Below, one piece after another: positions 1 to 9,300 of a stretch of DNA of 36,127 nt. Position numbers and translations under genes: made by a program. Origin of the DNA: Ruminococcaceae bacterium UBA1417. Lineage in GTDB: Bacteria > Bacillota > Clostridia > Oscillospirales > Acutalibacteraceae. Under the pieces are notes generated by a model, which did no database searches, was not told the origin of the DNA, and worked only from the letters and a program-made list of their open reading frames with translations. The stretch's first letter is position 1. The number at the start of each line of letters is the position of its first letter. The DNA lies in assembly GCA_002305575.1 (NCBI GenBank), contig DBPP01000020.1:12029-48155 (forward strand), in the 5' to 3' direction.

Positions 1-1830
1 CACCACATCAACCAGGCCATCAAGGCGCACGGCATCATGAAGCGCGACATCGACTACGTCGTGCGCGACGGCGAGGTCATCATCGTCGACGAATTTACCG
101 GCCGCCTGATGTACGGCCGCCGCTACAACGAGGGCTTGCACCAGGCAATTGAAGCAAAGGAAAACGTAAACATTGCCCGCGAGAGCAAGACGCTTGCAAC
201 GATCACATTCCAGAATTTCTTCCGCCTGTACAACAAGCTTTCCGGCATGACCGGCACCGCGATGACGGAAGAGGCCGAATTCAGCGAAATCTACAAGCTT
301 GACGTTGTAGAAATTCCGACAAACAAGCCGATGATCCGTGAAGACTGCCCCGACGTCGTCTACAAGACCGAAAAGGGCAAATTCAACGCGGTGATCGAGG
401 ACATCATCGAGCACCACCAGAAGGGCCAGCCGGTGCTGGTCGGTACGATCACGATTGAAAAATCCGAGGAGCTGAGCGCGATGCTCAAGCGCCGCGGCAT
501 CAAGCACGAGGTGCTCAACGCGAAGTACCACGAAAAGGAAGCGGAAATCGTTGCGCAGGCGGGCCGCAAGGGCGCCGTCACGATCGCAACGAACATGGCC
601 GGCCGCGGCACGGATATTCTGCTGGGCGGCAACGCGGAATTTATGGCCCGCGCCGAGATGCGCCGGATGCAGGTGCCCGAGGCGCTGATCGGCGAAGCCT
701 CCGCCTACGGCTACACCGACAACGAAGAAATTTTGGAGGCCCGCAGAACCTTTGCGGAACTCAACAAAAAATACAAGGCGGAAATCGCGCCGGAAGCCGA
801 CGAAGTGCGCGCGCTCGGCGGCCTGTACATCATCGGCACGGAACGCCACGAATCCCGCCGCATCGACAACCAGCTGCGCGGCCGCGCCGGCCGCCAGGGC
901 GATCCCGGCAAGAGCCGCTTCTACATTTCGCTCGAAGACGATCTGATGCGCCTGTTTGGCGGCGACCGGTTGCAGTCGATGATGGAGCGGCTGAACGTGG
1001 ATGAAAACACGCCGATTGAGGCGTCCATCCTCTCCAACACGATTGAAAATGCGCAGAAGAAGGTGGAAAGCCGCAACTTTGCAATCCGCAAAAACGTCCT
1101 GCAATACGACGACGTGATGAACCGCCAGCGTGAGATCATCTACGAGCAGCGCGACCGCGTGCTCAACGGCGACAACGTGAAACCGCAGATCTGGTCCATG
1201 ATCGAGCAGGCGATCGAATCGAACGTCGCCCGCTTCCTGCCGGCCAACACGCCGCATGACGACTGGGATCTGCGCGGCCTGCGCGACCATTACCTCGGCT
1301 GGATGATCACGCCCACGGAGCTGCATTACGACGCGCAGGAGCTCGAGAATCTCGACCCGGCGGATGTGATCACTTTCCTCAAAGAACGCGCGCAGAAGCT
1401 CTATGATTTGCGGGAGAAGGAATTCACCGAACCGATCATGCGCGAAGTGGAGCGCATGGTATTGCTCAAAAATGTCGACACGCAGTGGATGGACCACATC
1501 GACGCGATGGACGAGCTGCAAAAGGGCATCCGCCTGCGCGCTTACGGCCAACACGACCCGGTCGTGGAATACCGCAGCGAGGGCTTTGAGATGTTTGACG
1601 CGATGATCGCGGCCATCCGCGAAGACACGGCGCGCATGATCCTTACGGTACGCCTCAAGACCAAGGAGCCGCCGAAGCGCGAAGCTGTCGCCAAGGAAAC
1701 CGGTACGACATCCTCCGATACGCCGGCCAAGAAACAGCCGGTAAAGGCCGGCAAAAAGCCCGGCCGCAACGATCCCTGCCCCTGCGGCAGCGGCAAAAAA
1801 TACAAGAAGTGCTGCGGACGCAACGAATAA
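1..1830 (+). CDS. secA: Preprotein translocase ATPase SecA (3' part, truncated by window edge)
   Basis: SecA is the motor ATPase that pushes unfolded preproteins through SecYEG. The reading frame is open from base 1, so the start and the Walker A part of the first nucleotide-binding domain lie upstream; the visible part is 609 codons. The fragment shows the SecA signature TGTAMTEEAEF (about residue 84 of the fragment), NMAGRGTDI of the second nucleotide-binding domain (about 198), and GTERHESRRIDNQLRGRAGR. It ends with a Lys/Pro-rich linker and a C-terminal SEC-C zinc motif (Cys 593, 595, 604 and 605 of the fragment), which in SecA contacts SecB or ribosomes and lipids. The insertion of about 60 residues between GRGTDI and the GTERHE block is, from memory, usual for clostridial SecA. 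The truncation is caused by the window edge, not by decay. The next gene follows in the same direction. Confidence 0.98.
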   Translation, partial: HHINQAIKAHGIMKRDIDYVVRDGEVIIVDEFTGRLMYGRRYNEGLHQAIEAKENVNIARESKTLATITFQNFFRLYNKLSGMTGTAMTEEAEFSEIYKLDVVEIPTNKPMIREDCPDVVYKTEKGKFNAVIEDIIEHHQKGQPVLVGTITIEKSEELSAMLKRRGIKHEVLNAKYHEKEAEIVAQAGRKGAVTIATNMAGRGTDILLGGNAEFMARAEMRRMQVPEALIGEASAYGYTDNEEILEARRTFAELNKKYKAEIAPEADEVRALGGLYIIGTERHESRRIDNQLRGRAGRQGDPGKSRFYISLEDDLMRLFGGDRLQSMMERLNVDENTPIEASILSNTIENAQKKVESRNFAIRKNVLQYDDVMNRQREIIYEQRDRVLNGDNVKPQIWSMIEQAIESNVARFLPANTPHDDWDLRGLRDHYLGWMITPTELHYDAQELENLDPADVITFLKERAQKLYDLREKEFTEPIMREVERMVLLKNVDTQWMDHIDAMDELQKGIRLRAYGQHDPVVEYRSEGFEMFDAMIAAIREDTARMILTVRLKTKEPPKREAVAKETGTTSSDTPAKKQPVKAGKKPGRNDPCPCGSGKKYKKCCGRNE

Positions 1831-1865
1831 CGCCCGCTTTTGCTCCTCGGGAGGAGGGAATCCGC

Positions 1866-2492
1866 GTGACATTGGACAACCACGATAGCCGCCTGAAATA
1901 CTACCATCTACTCATGCAGCTTGCCGCCGATGTGGAAATCCCGGAATATCCGCTGCCGGACGGCTACGCGTTTACAACGTATGCAGACGGCGATCGCGAC
2001 ACCTGGATTGCCATTGAGCAGTCGGCCAAAGAATTCGACAGCTACGCACAGGGACTGGATGCCTGGGCACGCTATTACAGCCGCTTCACCGACCGGCTGC
2101 CCGGGCGGATGCTGTTCATCACCGCCCCAAACGGCGAAAAAGTGGCGACGGCCACAGCGTTTTTTGACCCAAAGGCACCGGACGGCGATGGCTGGCTGCA
2201 CTGGGTTGCCGTGCGGCGCGACCACCAGGGCAAGGGACTTGCGCGTCCCCTGATTTCCCGTACACTGCGTCGCCTGCGCGAACTCGGCTACGGCAAACTC
2301 TACGTCTCCACCCAGACGACCACGTGGGTTGCCGCGCGGCTTTACATGGATTTTGGGTTCCGGCCGACGGCGGAGAATTGGAAAGAAAGCCTTTTGGGAT
2401 GGCGGATATTGAAGACGCTGACCCATCACCCGGCGCTTTCGGCGCTGGAGCCGCTTAGCCTCACGGAAATGCTGGTTTCCACACAAAGCTGA
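1866..2492 (+). CDS. GNAT-family N-acetyltransferase
   Basis: A predicted 208-residue acetyl-CoA-dependent acyltransferase of the GNAT superfamily. The acetyl-CoA loop (motif A) is visible as VAVRRDHQGKGLARPLI, followed by a helix and the later GNAT block with AARLYMDFGF, where the Tyr often acts as general acid. The substrate cannot be told from sequence. I chose the GTG at 1866 because a strong Shine-Dalgarno, GGGAGGAGGG, lies 7 nt upstream; the frame is open back to 1809, inside secA, but that start has no such site. It sits 35 nt after the secA stop and ahead of a terminator, so it is probably the last gene of the secA transcript. Family assignment is firm, function is not. Confidence 0.85.
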   Translation: MTLDNHDSRLKYYHLLMQLAADVEIPEYPLPDGYAFTTYADGDRDTWIAIEQSAKEFDSYAQGLDAWARYYSRFTDRLPGRMLFITAPNGEKVATATAFFDPKAPDGDGWLHWVAVRRDHQGKGLARPLISRTLRRLRELGYGKLYVSTQTTTWVAARLYMDFGFRPTAENWKESLLGWRILKTLTHHPALSALEPLSLTEMLVSTQS

Positions 2493-2510
2493 AAATCCAA
2501 ATAAGTAAAG

Positions 2511-2550
2511 AAAGCTGTACAGCCGTTTGCACGCTGTACAGCTTTTCTTT
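2511..2550 (+). terminator. Intrinsic terminator after the GNAT gene
   Basis: A perfect 13-bp stem (2511-2523 with 2533-2545, core AGCTGTACAGC) with a 9-nt loop runs into a T-rich tract ending in TTTTCTTTTT. It ends the secA-GNAT transcript. Confidence 0.9.
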
Positions 2551-2582
2551 TTGCAAGATCTTCCCCCTGCGCTTTACATACG

Positions 2583-2618
2583 AAAAATTCCCCCGGCACC
2601 AAAGAGATGCCGGGGGAA
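2583..2618 (-). terminator. Intrinsic terminator of ppdK
   Basis: An 11-bp perfect GC-rich stem (2588-2598 with 2608-2618) is followed on the minus strand by five T residues (2583-2587). It lies about 30 nt after the ppdK stop codon. Confidence 0.9.
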
Positions 2619-2647
2619 CCTGGATTTATTCCATTATGCGATCTGCA

Positions 2648-5284
2648 TTACTGGCGCGGATTCTTGATCGCAGCCTGCGCAGCAGCGAGGCGCGCGATCG
2701 GAACGCGGAACGGAGAGCAGGACACATAGGTCAGACCTGCGTTGTGGCAGAACTCGATGGAAGCCGGGTCGCCGCCATGCTCGCCGCAGATGCCGAGCTT
2801 GATGTCCGGTCTCGTGGACTTGCCGAGCTCGCAGGCCATCTTGACCAGCTTGCCGACGCCCACCTGATCGAGCTTTGCGAACGGATCGTTCTCGTAGATC
2901 TTCTTGTCGTAGTACGCACCGAGGAACTTGCCCGCGTCGTCACGGCTGAAGCCGAACGTCATCTGGGTCAGGTCGTTCGTACCGAAGGAGAAGTACTCGG
3001 CTTCCTTCGCGATCTCGTCAGCGGTCAGAGCCGCTCTCGGGATCTCGATCATGGTGCCGACCTTGTACTTCATGGAGGAACCGGCCTCTGCGATGAGCTT
3101 GTCCGCCGTTGCAGTAACAACGCTCTTCACATACGCAAGCTCCTTGACCTCGCCGACAAGCGGGATCATGATTTCAGGCTCAATGTTCCAATCCGGGTGC
3201 TTCGCGGAAACATTCAGCGCAGCCTTGATGACCGCGGAGGTCTGCATCTCAGCGATTTCCGGATAGGTGACAGCCAGACGGCAGCCACGGTGACCCATCA
3301 TCGGGTTGAACTCGTGGAGGCCGGCGATGATTGCCTTAACCTGCTCGACGGTCTTGCCCGTGGAATCGGCCAGCAGCTTGATGTCGGCCTCTTCGGTCGG
3401 AACAAATTCATGGAGCGGGGGATCGAGGAAGCGGATGTTAACCGGCTGGCCTTCCATCGTCTCATAGAGCTTCTCAAAGTCGCCCTGCTGCATCGGCTCG
3501 AGCTTCGCAAGCGCAGTCTTTCTGCCCTCAACGGTGTCGGCGCAGATCATCTCGCGGATGGCTGCGATTCTGTCGCCGTCGAAGAACATATGCTCGGTAC
3601 GGCAGAGGCCGATACCCTCGGCGCCGAGGCGCTTCGCGTCGATCGCGTTCTGCGGGGTATCCGCATTGGTGCGGACCTTCATCTGACGGAACTTATCCGC
3701 AAGACCCATGATGCGGCCGAAGTCGCCGGAGTCAACGGAAGCCGGAACCGTCGGGATCAGGCCGTCGTAGATATTGCCGGTGGAACCGTCGATGGAGATG
3801 AAATCACCCTCATGGTAGGTCTTGCCGGCGAGTTCAAACTTCTTGTTCTCTTCGTCCATCGTGATCGCGGAGCAGCCGGAGACACAGCAGGTGCCCATGC
3901 CGCGCGCAACAACCGCCGCGTGGGAGGTCATGCCGCCGCGAACCGTCAGAATACCCTGCGCAGCCTTCATGCCTTCGATGTCTTCCGGAGAGGTCTCGAG
4001 GCGGACCAGAACAACCTTCTCGCCCTTCTCGTTCCACGCCTTCGCATCCTCAGCGGTGAAGACGATCTTGCCGCAAGCAGCGCCAGGAGACGCAGCCAGA
4101 GCCTTCGCAACCGGCGTAGCAGCCTTGAGGGCCTTCGCGTCGAACTGCGGGTGGAGCAGCGCGTCGAGGTTTCTCGGGTCGATCATCAGAACGGCCTGCT
4201 TTTCGTCGATCATGCCTTCGTCGATCAGATCGCAGGCGATCTTCAGAGCAGCTGCCGGGGTTCTCTTGCCATTACGGGTCTGGAGCATGTAGAGGTGCTT
4301 GTCCTCGATCGTGAACTCCATATCCTGCATATCTCTGTAGTGGTTCTCGAGCTTGTTGCAGATTTCCACAAACTGCTCGTACACTTCAGGCATAACTTCC
4401 TTGAGCTGGTCGATGTGCTGCGGGGTGCGGACACCGGCCACAACGTCTTCGCCCTGTGCGTTCATCAGGAACTCGCCGGTCAGGACCTTCTCACCGGTGG
4501 ACGGGTTACGGGTAAACGCAACACCTGTACCGGAAGTCTCGCCCATGTTGCCGAACGCCATCATCTGCACGTTAACAGCGGTACCCCAGGAGTACGGGAT
4601 ATCGTTGTCGCGGCGGTAAACGTTCGCACGCGGGTTGTCCCAGGAACGGAAAACGGCCTTGATGGCGCCCATGAGCTGCTCCTTCGGATCGCTCGGGAAG
4701 TCTTCGCCGATCTTTTCCTTGTACTCAGCCTTGAACTGATTCGCGAGTTCCTTGAGGTCCTCAGCGGTCAGATCAACGTCCTGCGTAACGCCCTTTTCTT
4801 CCTTCATCTTGTCGATGAGCTGCTCGAAGTACTTCTTGCCGACTTCCATAACAACGTCGGAATACATCTGGATGAATCTTCTGTAGCAGTCGTACGCCCA
4901 GCGCGGATTGCCGGACTTCTTCGCCATAACCTCAACCACTTCTTCGTTGAGGCCAAGGTTCAGAATTGTATCCATCATGCCCGGCATGGAAGCACGAGCA
5001 CCGGAACGGACGGAAACGAGAAGCGGGTTTTCGAGATCGCCGAACTTCTTGCCGGTGATCTCCTCCATCTTCTCGATGTACTCCATAATTTCAGCCTGAA
5101 TCTCGTCGTTGATGCGGCGGCCATCTTCATAGTACTGCGTGCAGGCCTCCGTGGAAATGGTAAAGCCCTGGGGTACAGGCAGGCCGAGGTTGGTCATCTC
5201 AGCGAGGTTTGCACCCTTGCCGCCGAGAAGCTCACGCATGCTGGCGTTGCCCTCTGTGAACAAATAAACGTATTTTTTGCCCAT
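2648..5284 (-). CDS. ppdK: Pyruvate, phosphate dikinase
   Basis: This 878-residue cytoplasmic enzyme interconverts pyruvate + ATP + phosphate and PEP + AMP + pyrophosphate. In anaerobes it often works in the glycolytic direction in place of, or beside, pyruvate kinase. The N-terminal ATP-grasp domain starts with GGKGANLAEM. The swivelling phosphohistidine domain has GGMTSHAAVVARGMG with the phosphorylated His at residue 455, the same number as in Clostridium symbiosum PPDK. The C-terminal PEP/pyruvate barrel has GICGEHGGD with the catalytic Cys at 833 (831 in C. symbiosum). Length matches the family (about 875-880). The ATG at 5284 has TAGGAGGTAG (5291-5300) upstream. It is monocistronic, with its own promoter and terminator. 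No regulatory PDRP gene is visible nearby. Confidence 0.98.
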   Translation of the reverse strand: MGKKYVYLFTEGNASMRELLGGKGANLAEMTNLGLPVPQGFTISTEACTQYYEDGRRINDEIQAEIMEYIEKMEEITGKKFGDLENPLLVSVRSGARASMPGMMDTILNLGLNEEVVEVMAKKSGNPRWAYDCYRRFIQMYSDVVMEVGKKYFEQLIDKMKEEKGVTQDVDLTAEDLKELANQFKAEYKEKIGEDFPSDPKEQLMGAIKAVFRSWDNPRANVYRRDNDIPYSWGTAVNVQMMAFGNMGETSGTGVAFTRNPSTGEKVLTGEFLMNAQGEDVVAGVRTPQHIDQLKEVMPEVYEQFVEICNKLENHYRDMQDMEFTIEDKHLYMLQTRNGKRTPAAALKIACDLIDEGMIDEKQAVLMIDPRNLDALLHPQFDAKALKAATPVAKALAASPGAACGKIVFTAEDAKAWNEKGEKVVLVRLETSPEDIEGMKAAQGILTVRGGMTSHAAVVARGMGTCCVSGCSAITMDEENKKFELAGKTYHEGDFISIDGSTGNIYDGLIPTVPASVDSGDFGRIMGLADKFRQMKVRTNADTPQNAIDAKRLGAEGIGLCRTEHMFFDGDRIAAIREMICADTVEGRKTALAKLEPMQQGDFEKLYETMEGQPVNIRFLDPPLHEFVPTEEADIKLLADSTGKTVEQVKAIIAGLHEFNPMMGHRGCRLAVTYPEIAEMQTSAVIKAALNVSAKHPDWNIEPEIMIPLVGEVKELAYVKSVVTATADKLIAEAGSSMKYKVGTMIEIPRAALTADEIAKEAEYFSFGTNDLTQMTFGFSRDDAGKFLGAYYDKKIYENDPFAKLDQVGVGKLVKMACELGKSTRPDIKLGICGEHGGDPASIEFCHNAGLTYVSCSPFRVPIARLAAAQAAIKNPRQ

Positions 5285-5380
5285 TGGAAACTACCTCCTA
5301 AAAATTTACATCGGCAGAACCGAGTGTTAACAAGGTCGGACAAAACAGCAAACCGAGCATGCACTGTTTCGCCGCACTCT

Positions 5381-5409
5381 ATTATAGCAAATATTTTTCT
5401 GAATTTCCA
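5381..5409 (-). promoter_or_regulatory. Promoter of ppdK
   Basis: On the minus strand, -35 TGGAAA (5404-5409), a 17-nt spacer and -10 TATAAT (5381-5386), with TGC before the -10 making it an extended -10. Predicted start of transcription is near 5374, giving an untranslated leader of about 90 nt. Confidence 0.75.
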
Positions 5410-5512
5410 TACTTTTTTTTGATAAATCCACCCTTTTTGTAAATTTTTCCGTGTACCATTTAAAAAACGGTCGTTTTGCGGGTTTTCCCGCTTTGCACAG
5501 GACAAAATACGC

Positions 5513-5541
5513 TTGCAAACGGCCGTTTCTAGTGGCATAAT
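5513..5541 (+). promoter_or_regulatory. Promoter of pth-mfd
   Basis: -35 TTGCAA (5513-5518), exactly 17 nt, -10 CATAAT (5536-5541). It is back-to-back with the ppdK promoter and would start RNA near 5548, about 150 nt before pth. Confidence 0.7.
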
Positions 5542-5547
5542 AGCAAG

Positions 5548-5690
5548 TACAGCGCGAATCTTTTTCGCGCACCGGCCCCTGCGGGCCGGCCACCCATACG
5601 CCGCGCAGAGCGCAGGCGCCCGCTTTGGGGCGTCTGCGCAGTTTCTGCGTGCTCGGAAAATGCGGCTTCGCACCGCAAATGAGAGGATTG
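5548..5690 (+). promoter_or_regulatory. Structured GC-rich leader upstream of pth
   Basis: The predicted 5' leader contains three consecutive perfect or near-perfect hairpins: GCGCGAA/TTCGCGC (5552-5558 with 5564-5570), CCGGCCC/GGGCCGG (5572-5578 with 5583-5589), and a 12-bp stem with one G-U pair (5610-5621 with 5628-5639). None is followed by a T tract, so they are not intrinsic terminators. I do not recognise a known riboswitch. The rest of the gene-free stretch 5285-5696 holds the two divergent promoters and A/T-rich DNA. Confidence 0.45.
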
Positions 5691-5696
5691 TAAACG

Positions 5697-6302
5697 ATGC
5701 TGAAACTGTTTTCTTCCAAGGAAAGTGCCCGTGAGCGCGCCGGCTGGCTGATCGTCGGCCTCGGCAACCCCGGGCCGAAATATGAGATGACCCGACACAA
5801 CACGGGCTTTATGATGATCGACGCGCTTGCCGAGCGGTTTTCCTGCCCGGTACGCCGCATCAAATTCAAAGGGCTGTACGGCCGCTGCAAAATTGCCGGC
5901 GAGGACGCCGTGCTTCTAAAGCCCTCCACCTTTATGAACCTGAGCGGACAATCCGTGACGGACGCGATGCAGTTCTTCCACATCCCGCCGGAACGCGTGC
6001 TGCTCATTTTTGACGACATCTCGCTCGACGTCGGCCGCATGCGCATTCGCTTGAAGGGCAGCGACGGCGGGCATAACGGTGTGAAAAATATCCTGTATCT
6101 AAGCGGAAGCGACCGCTTTCCGCGGATCAAGGTCGGCATTGGCCACAAGCCTGAAGGCTGGGATCTTGCGAACTGGGTGCTTTCGCGCTTTTCACAGGAG
6201 GAACTGCGTCTGCTGGACGGCGTTGCGGAAAACCTATGCAGCGCCGTGGAGCTGATCGTTTCCGGCCAGCCGGACAAAGCCATGAACCGCTTCAATTCCT
6301 GA
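5697..6302 (+). CDS. pth: Peptidyl-tRNA hydrolase
   Basis: Pth cleaves the ester bond of peptidyl-tRNAs that drop off ribosomes and so recycles tRNA; it is usually essential. The 201-residue product has the family signature GLGNPGPKYEMTRHNTGF. Equivalents of the E. coli active-site residues are Asn24, the catalytic His34, Asn81, Asp106 and Asn127. Compared with E. coli numbering the N-terminus is about 14 residues longer (a basic stretch before WLIVGLGNPG). The ATG at 5697 has GAGAGG ten nt upstream. A downstream start would cut into the conserved first strand, so the extension is probably real. mfd follows after 17 nt, the usual Firmicutes pth-mfd order, so the two are probably co-transcribed. 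Confidence 0.96.
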   Translation: MLKLFSSKESARERAGWLIVGLGNPGPKYEMTRHNTGFMMIDALAERFSCPVRRIKFKGLYGRCKIAGEDAVLLKPSTFMNLSGQSVTDAMQFFHIPPERVLLIFDDISLDVGRMRIRLKGSDGGHNGVKNILYLSGSDRFPRIKVGIGHKPEGWDLANWVLSRFSQEELRLLDGVAENLCSAVELIVSGQPDKAMNRFNS

Positions 6303-6319
6303 TCACGAAAGGAAACGCC

Positions 6320-9300
6320 ATGAGCATGAATTTTCTGACGGACGCGCTGCGCCGCGTCCCCGAATACCGCGCCCTGGAAAACGCCGTAAAGCGCGGCAAA
6401 ACGCCGGCTGCCGTCACGGGCGTCTCCTCCATCCACAAGGCAAACATTGTCCATGCGCTGCTCGCCGAAACCGGGAAGGTCGGCCTGCTGCTCGCCGGCG
6501 ACGAGCCGGAAGCGACCCGCCTGCTCGAAGACCTGAACGCAATGGGCACGCCCGCCGCATTTTATCCGCTGCGCGACTTCAGCCTGCGCGACGCCGAGGG
6601 CAGCTCGCACGAATACGAGCGGCAGCGCATTGAAGCGCTCACGCGGCTGCAAAACGGCGGGATACACTGCATCGTGACGACGATCGACGCAGCGCTGCAA
6701 TACGCCCTGCCGCCCGAAAAGCTGCGCGAACGCACGGTCGTGCTCGAGAGCGGCCAGCAGATTACCGTGGAAGAGACCGTAAAAGCGCTCGTGCGCTGCG
6801 GCTACGTCCGCGCCGACCAGATCGACGGCACGGGCCAGTTTGCGCGCCGCGGCGGCATTGTGGATTTCTTCTCTCCCGGTGGCGAAGCGCCGGTGCGCAT
6901 CGAGTTCTGGGGCGATGAGATCGACACAATCGCCTATTTCGACGCCGAAACGCAGCGGCGCACCGACCCAATCGAACGCGTGACGATTTCCCCTGCCGTC
7001 GAGGTGGTGCCGGACAGCGTCGCGCTGCTCGAAAAACGGATCACCGCCCACGCCGGGACACTGCGGGGCAAATCTGCGCCGGCTGCAAAGGAGGTCCTTT
7101 TCCGCGAGGCGGAAAAGCTACAGGCCGGCCTGCACATCGGCTCGCTCGACAAATATTATTCCTTTATATATGAGACGCCCGCCACACTGTTCAGCTATTT
7201 CGACACGGACGCGCTACTCTTCTTCTCCGAAGGCTCGAAGCTTAAGGAGCGCATGCGCTCGACACTCTGGCAATGGGGCGAGGACGTGCGCGGCCTGCTC
7301 GCGGAGGGCGTGCTCTGCCGCGGCCTCGACACATATTCAGAGACGTATGAATTCGCGTTGCAGCGCGCCGAGAACACCGCAAGCGTGTATATGGACGCTT
7401 TTGCGCGCGGCAGCTACGATACACCGGTGCAGTCGCTCTCGAACATGACCGTGCGCCAGCTTTCCGTCTGGGGCGGCAGCACGCAGCTGCTCGCCGAAGA
7501 CCTTTCCGCCGCGCTGCACAATCGCCACGCCTGCGTGGTGCTGGCCGGAACGGAACGCACCGCGATGACCGTCGCGGCCGATCTCAAGGCCGCCGGCCTG
7601 CCCGCCGGCTACGTGGAAAACGCGACGACGGTCGCCCCCGGCACGGTCGCCGTAACAACCGGCACGCTCTCCGCCGGCTTCGAATACCCGAACGTAAAAT
7701 TCACGCTGATTACGCACGGGCGTGTAAACCAGACGCGGCAAAAGCCGAAGAAAAAGGATAAAAACAGCCGCGAGATCTACAGCCTCGCCGAGCTGGTACC
7801 CGGCGATTACGTCGTGCATTCCACACACGGCATCGGTATTTTCGAGGGCATCCACAAAATCGATATGCAGGGCATCACCAAGGACTACATCAAGCTGCGC
7901 TACGCGAAGAACGACACGCTGTATGTACCGGTTACGCAGCTCGATATGGTGGCAAAATACATCGGCCCCCGGGAAGACGCCGGCGTCAAGCTGCACCGGC
8001 TCGGCGGCGCGGAATGGCAGAAGGCCAAAACCCGCGTGCGCGCTGCGGTCAAGGACATCGCGAAGGAGCTCATCGTGCTCTACGCGCAGCGCATGAAGCA
8101 GAAGGGCTTCGCCTTTCCGGAGGACACCGAATGGCAGCGCGACTTTGAGGCGCATTTCGAATACAACGAGACGGAGGACCAGCTGCGCTGCATCAACGAG
8201 ATCAAAAACGACATGGAGCGCGAAGCACCTATGGACCGCCTGCTCTGCGGCGACGTCGGCTTCGGCAAAACCGAGGTGGCGCTGCGCGCAGCGTTCAAGT
8301 GCGTCACCGCGGGCAAGCAGTGCGCCATCCTTGTGCCGACCACGATTCTCGCCTGGCAGCATTACCAGACCGTTCTGAAACGCATGGAGGGCTTCCCGGT
8401 CGACATCGAGCTGCTCTCCCGCTTCCGCACGCCACGGCAGCAGGAGGAGATCCTGCGCAAACTCAAGCGCGGCAGCATCGACCTGATCGTCGGCACGCAC
8501 CGGCTTGTCTCGAAGGACGTGCAATTCAAGGACCTCGGCCTCGTCATCATCGACGAAGAGCAGCGCTTCGGCGTACAGCAGAAGGAGCGTCTCAAGGAGG
8601 TCTGCAAATCCGCGGACGTGCTGACGCTTTCCGCCACGCCGATCCCCCGCACACTGAACATGGCCCTTTCCGGTATTCGGGATATGTCGGTCATTGAGGA
8701 GGCCCCGCACGACCGCCATCCCGTGCAGACGTATGTGCTCGAATACGACCCGGGCATCATCGCGGACGCGATCAAAAAGGAGCTGCGGCGCGGTGGACAG
8801 GTGTACTACCTGCACAATGACGTCGCCTCCATTGAGCGCGTGGCGGCCGGCATTCAGGCACGCGTGCCGGAAGCGCGCATCGGCATCGGCCACGGCAAAA
8901 TGAGCGAGCAGGAGCTTTCCGAGGTCTGGCGCCGCCTGATGGAACACGAAATCGACATTCTTGTCTGCACGACCATCATTGAAACCGGCGTCGACGTGCC
9001 GAACGCCAACACGCTGATCATCGACAACGCCGACCGCATGGGCCTTTCCCAGCTCCACCAGCTGCGCGGCCGCGTAGGCCGCAGCGCCCGGCGCGCGTAC
9101 GCGTATTTTACATTTACGCGCGGCAAAGTGCTGAGCGAGATCTCCCAGAAACGCCTTTCGGCCATCCGCGAATTCACGGAGTTCGGCTCCGGCTTCAAGA
9201 TCGCCATGCGCGACCTGGAGATCCGCGGCGCGGGCAACATCCTCGGCGGCGAGCAGCATGGCCATATGGAAAGCGTCGGCTATGACATGTACCTCAAGCT

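Noticed and set aside
1..1830. secA as a truncated pseudogene.
   Set aside because: The frame is open to the first base and all visible motifs are intact; the missing part is outside the window.
2636..5422. A 928-codon open frame on the plus strand opposite ppdK.
   Set aside because: It is antisense to a fully recognisable enzyme gene, has no family motif and no ribosome-binding site. Long antisense frames are expected in GC-rich genes.
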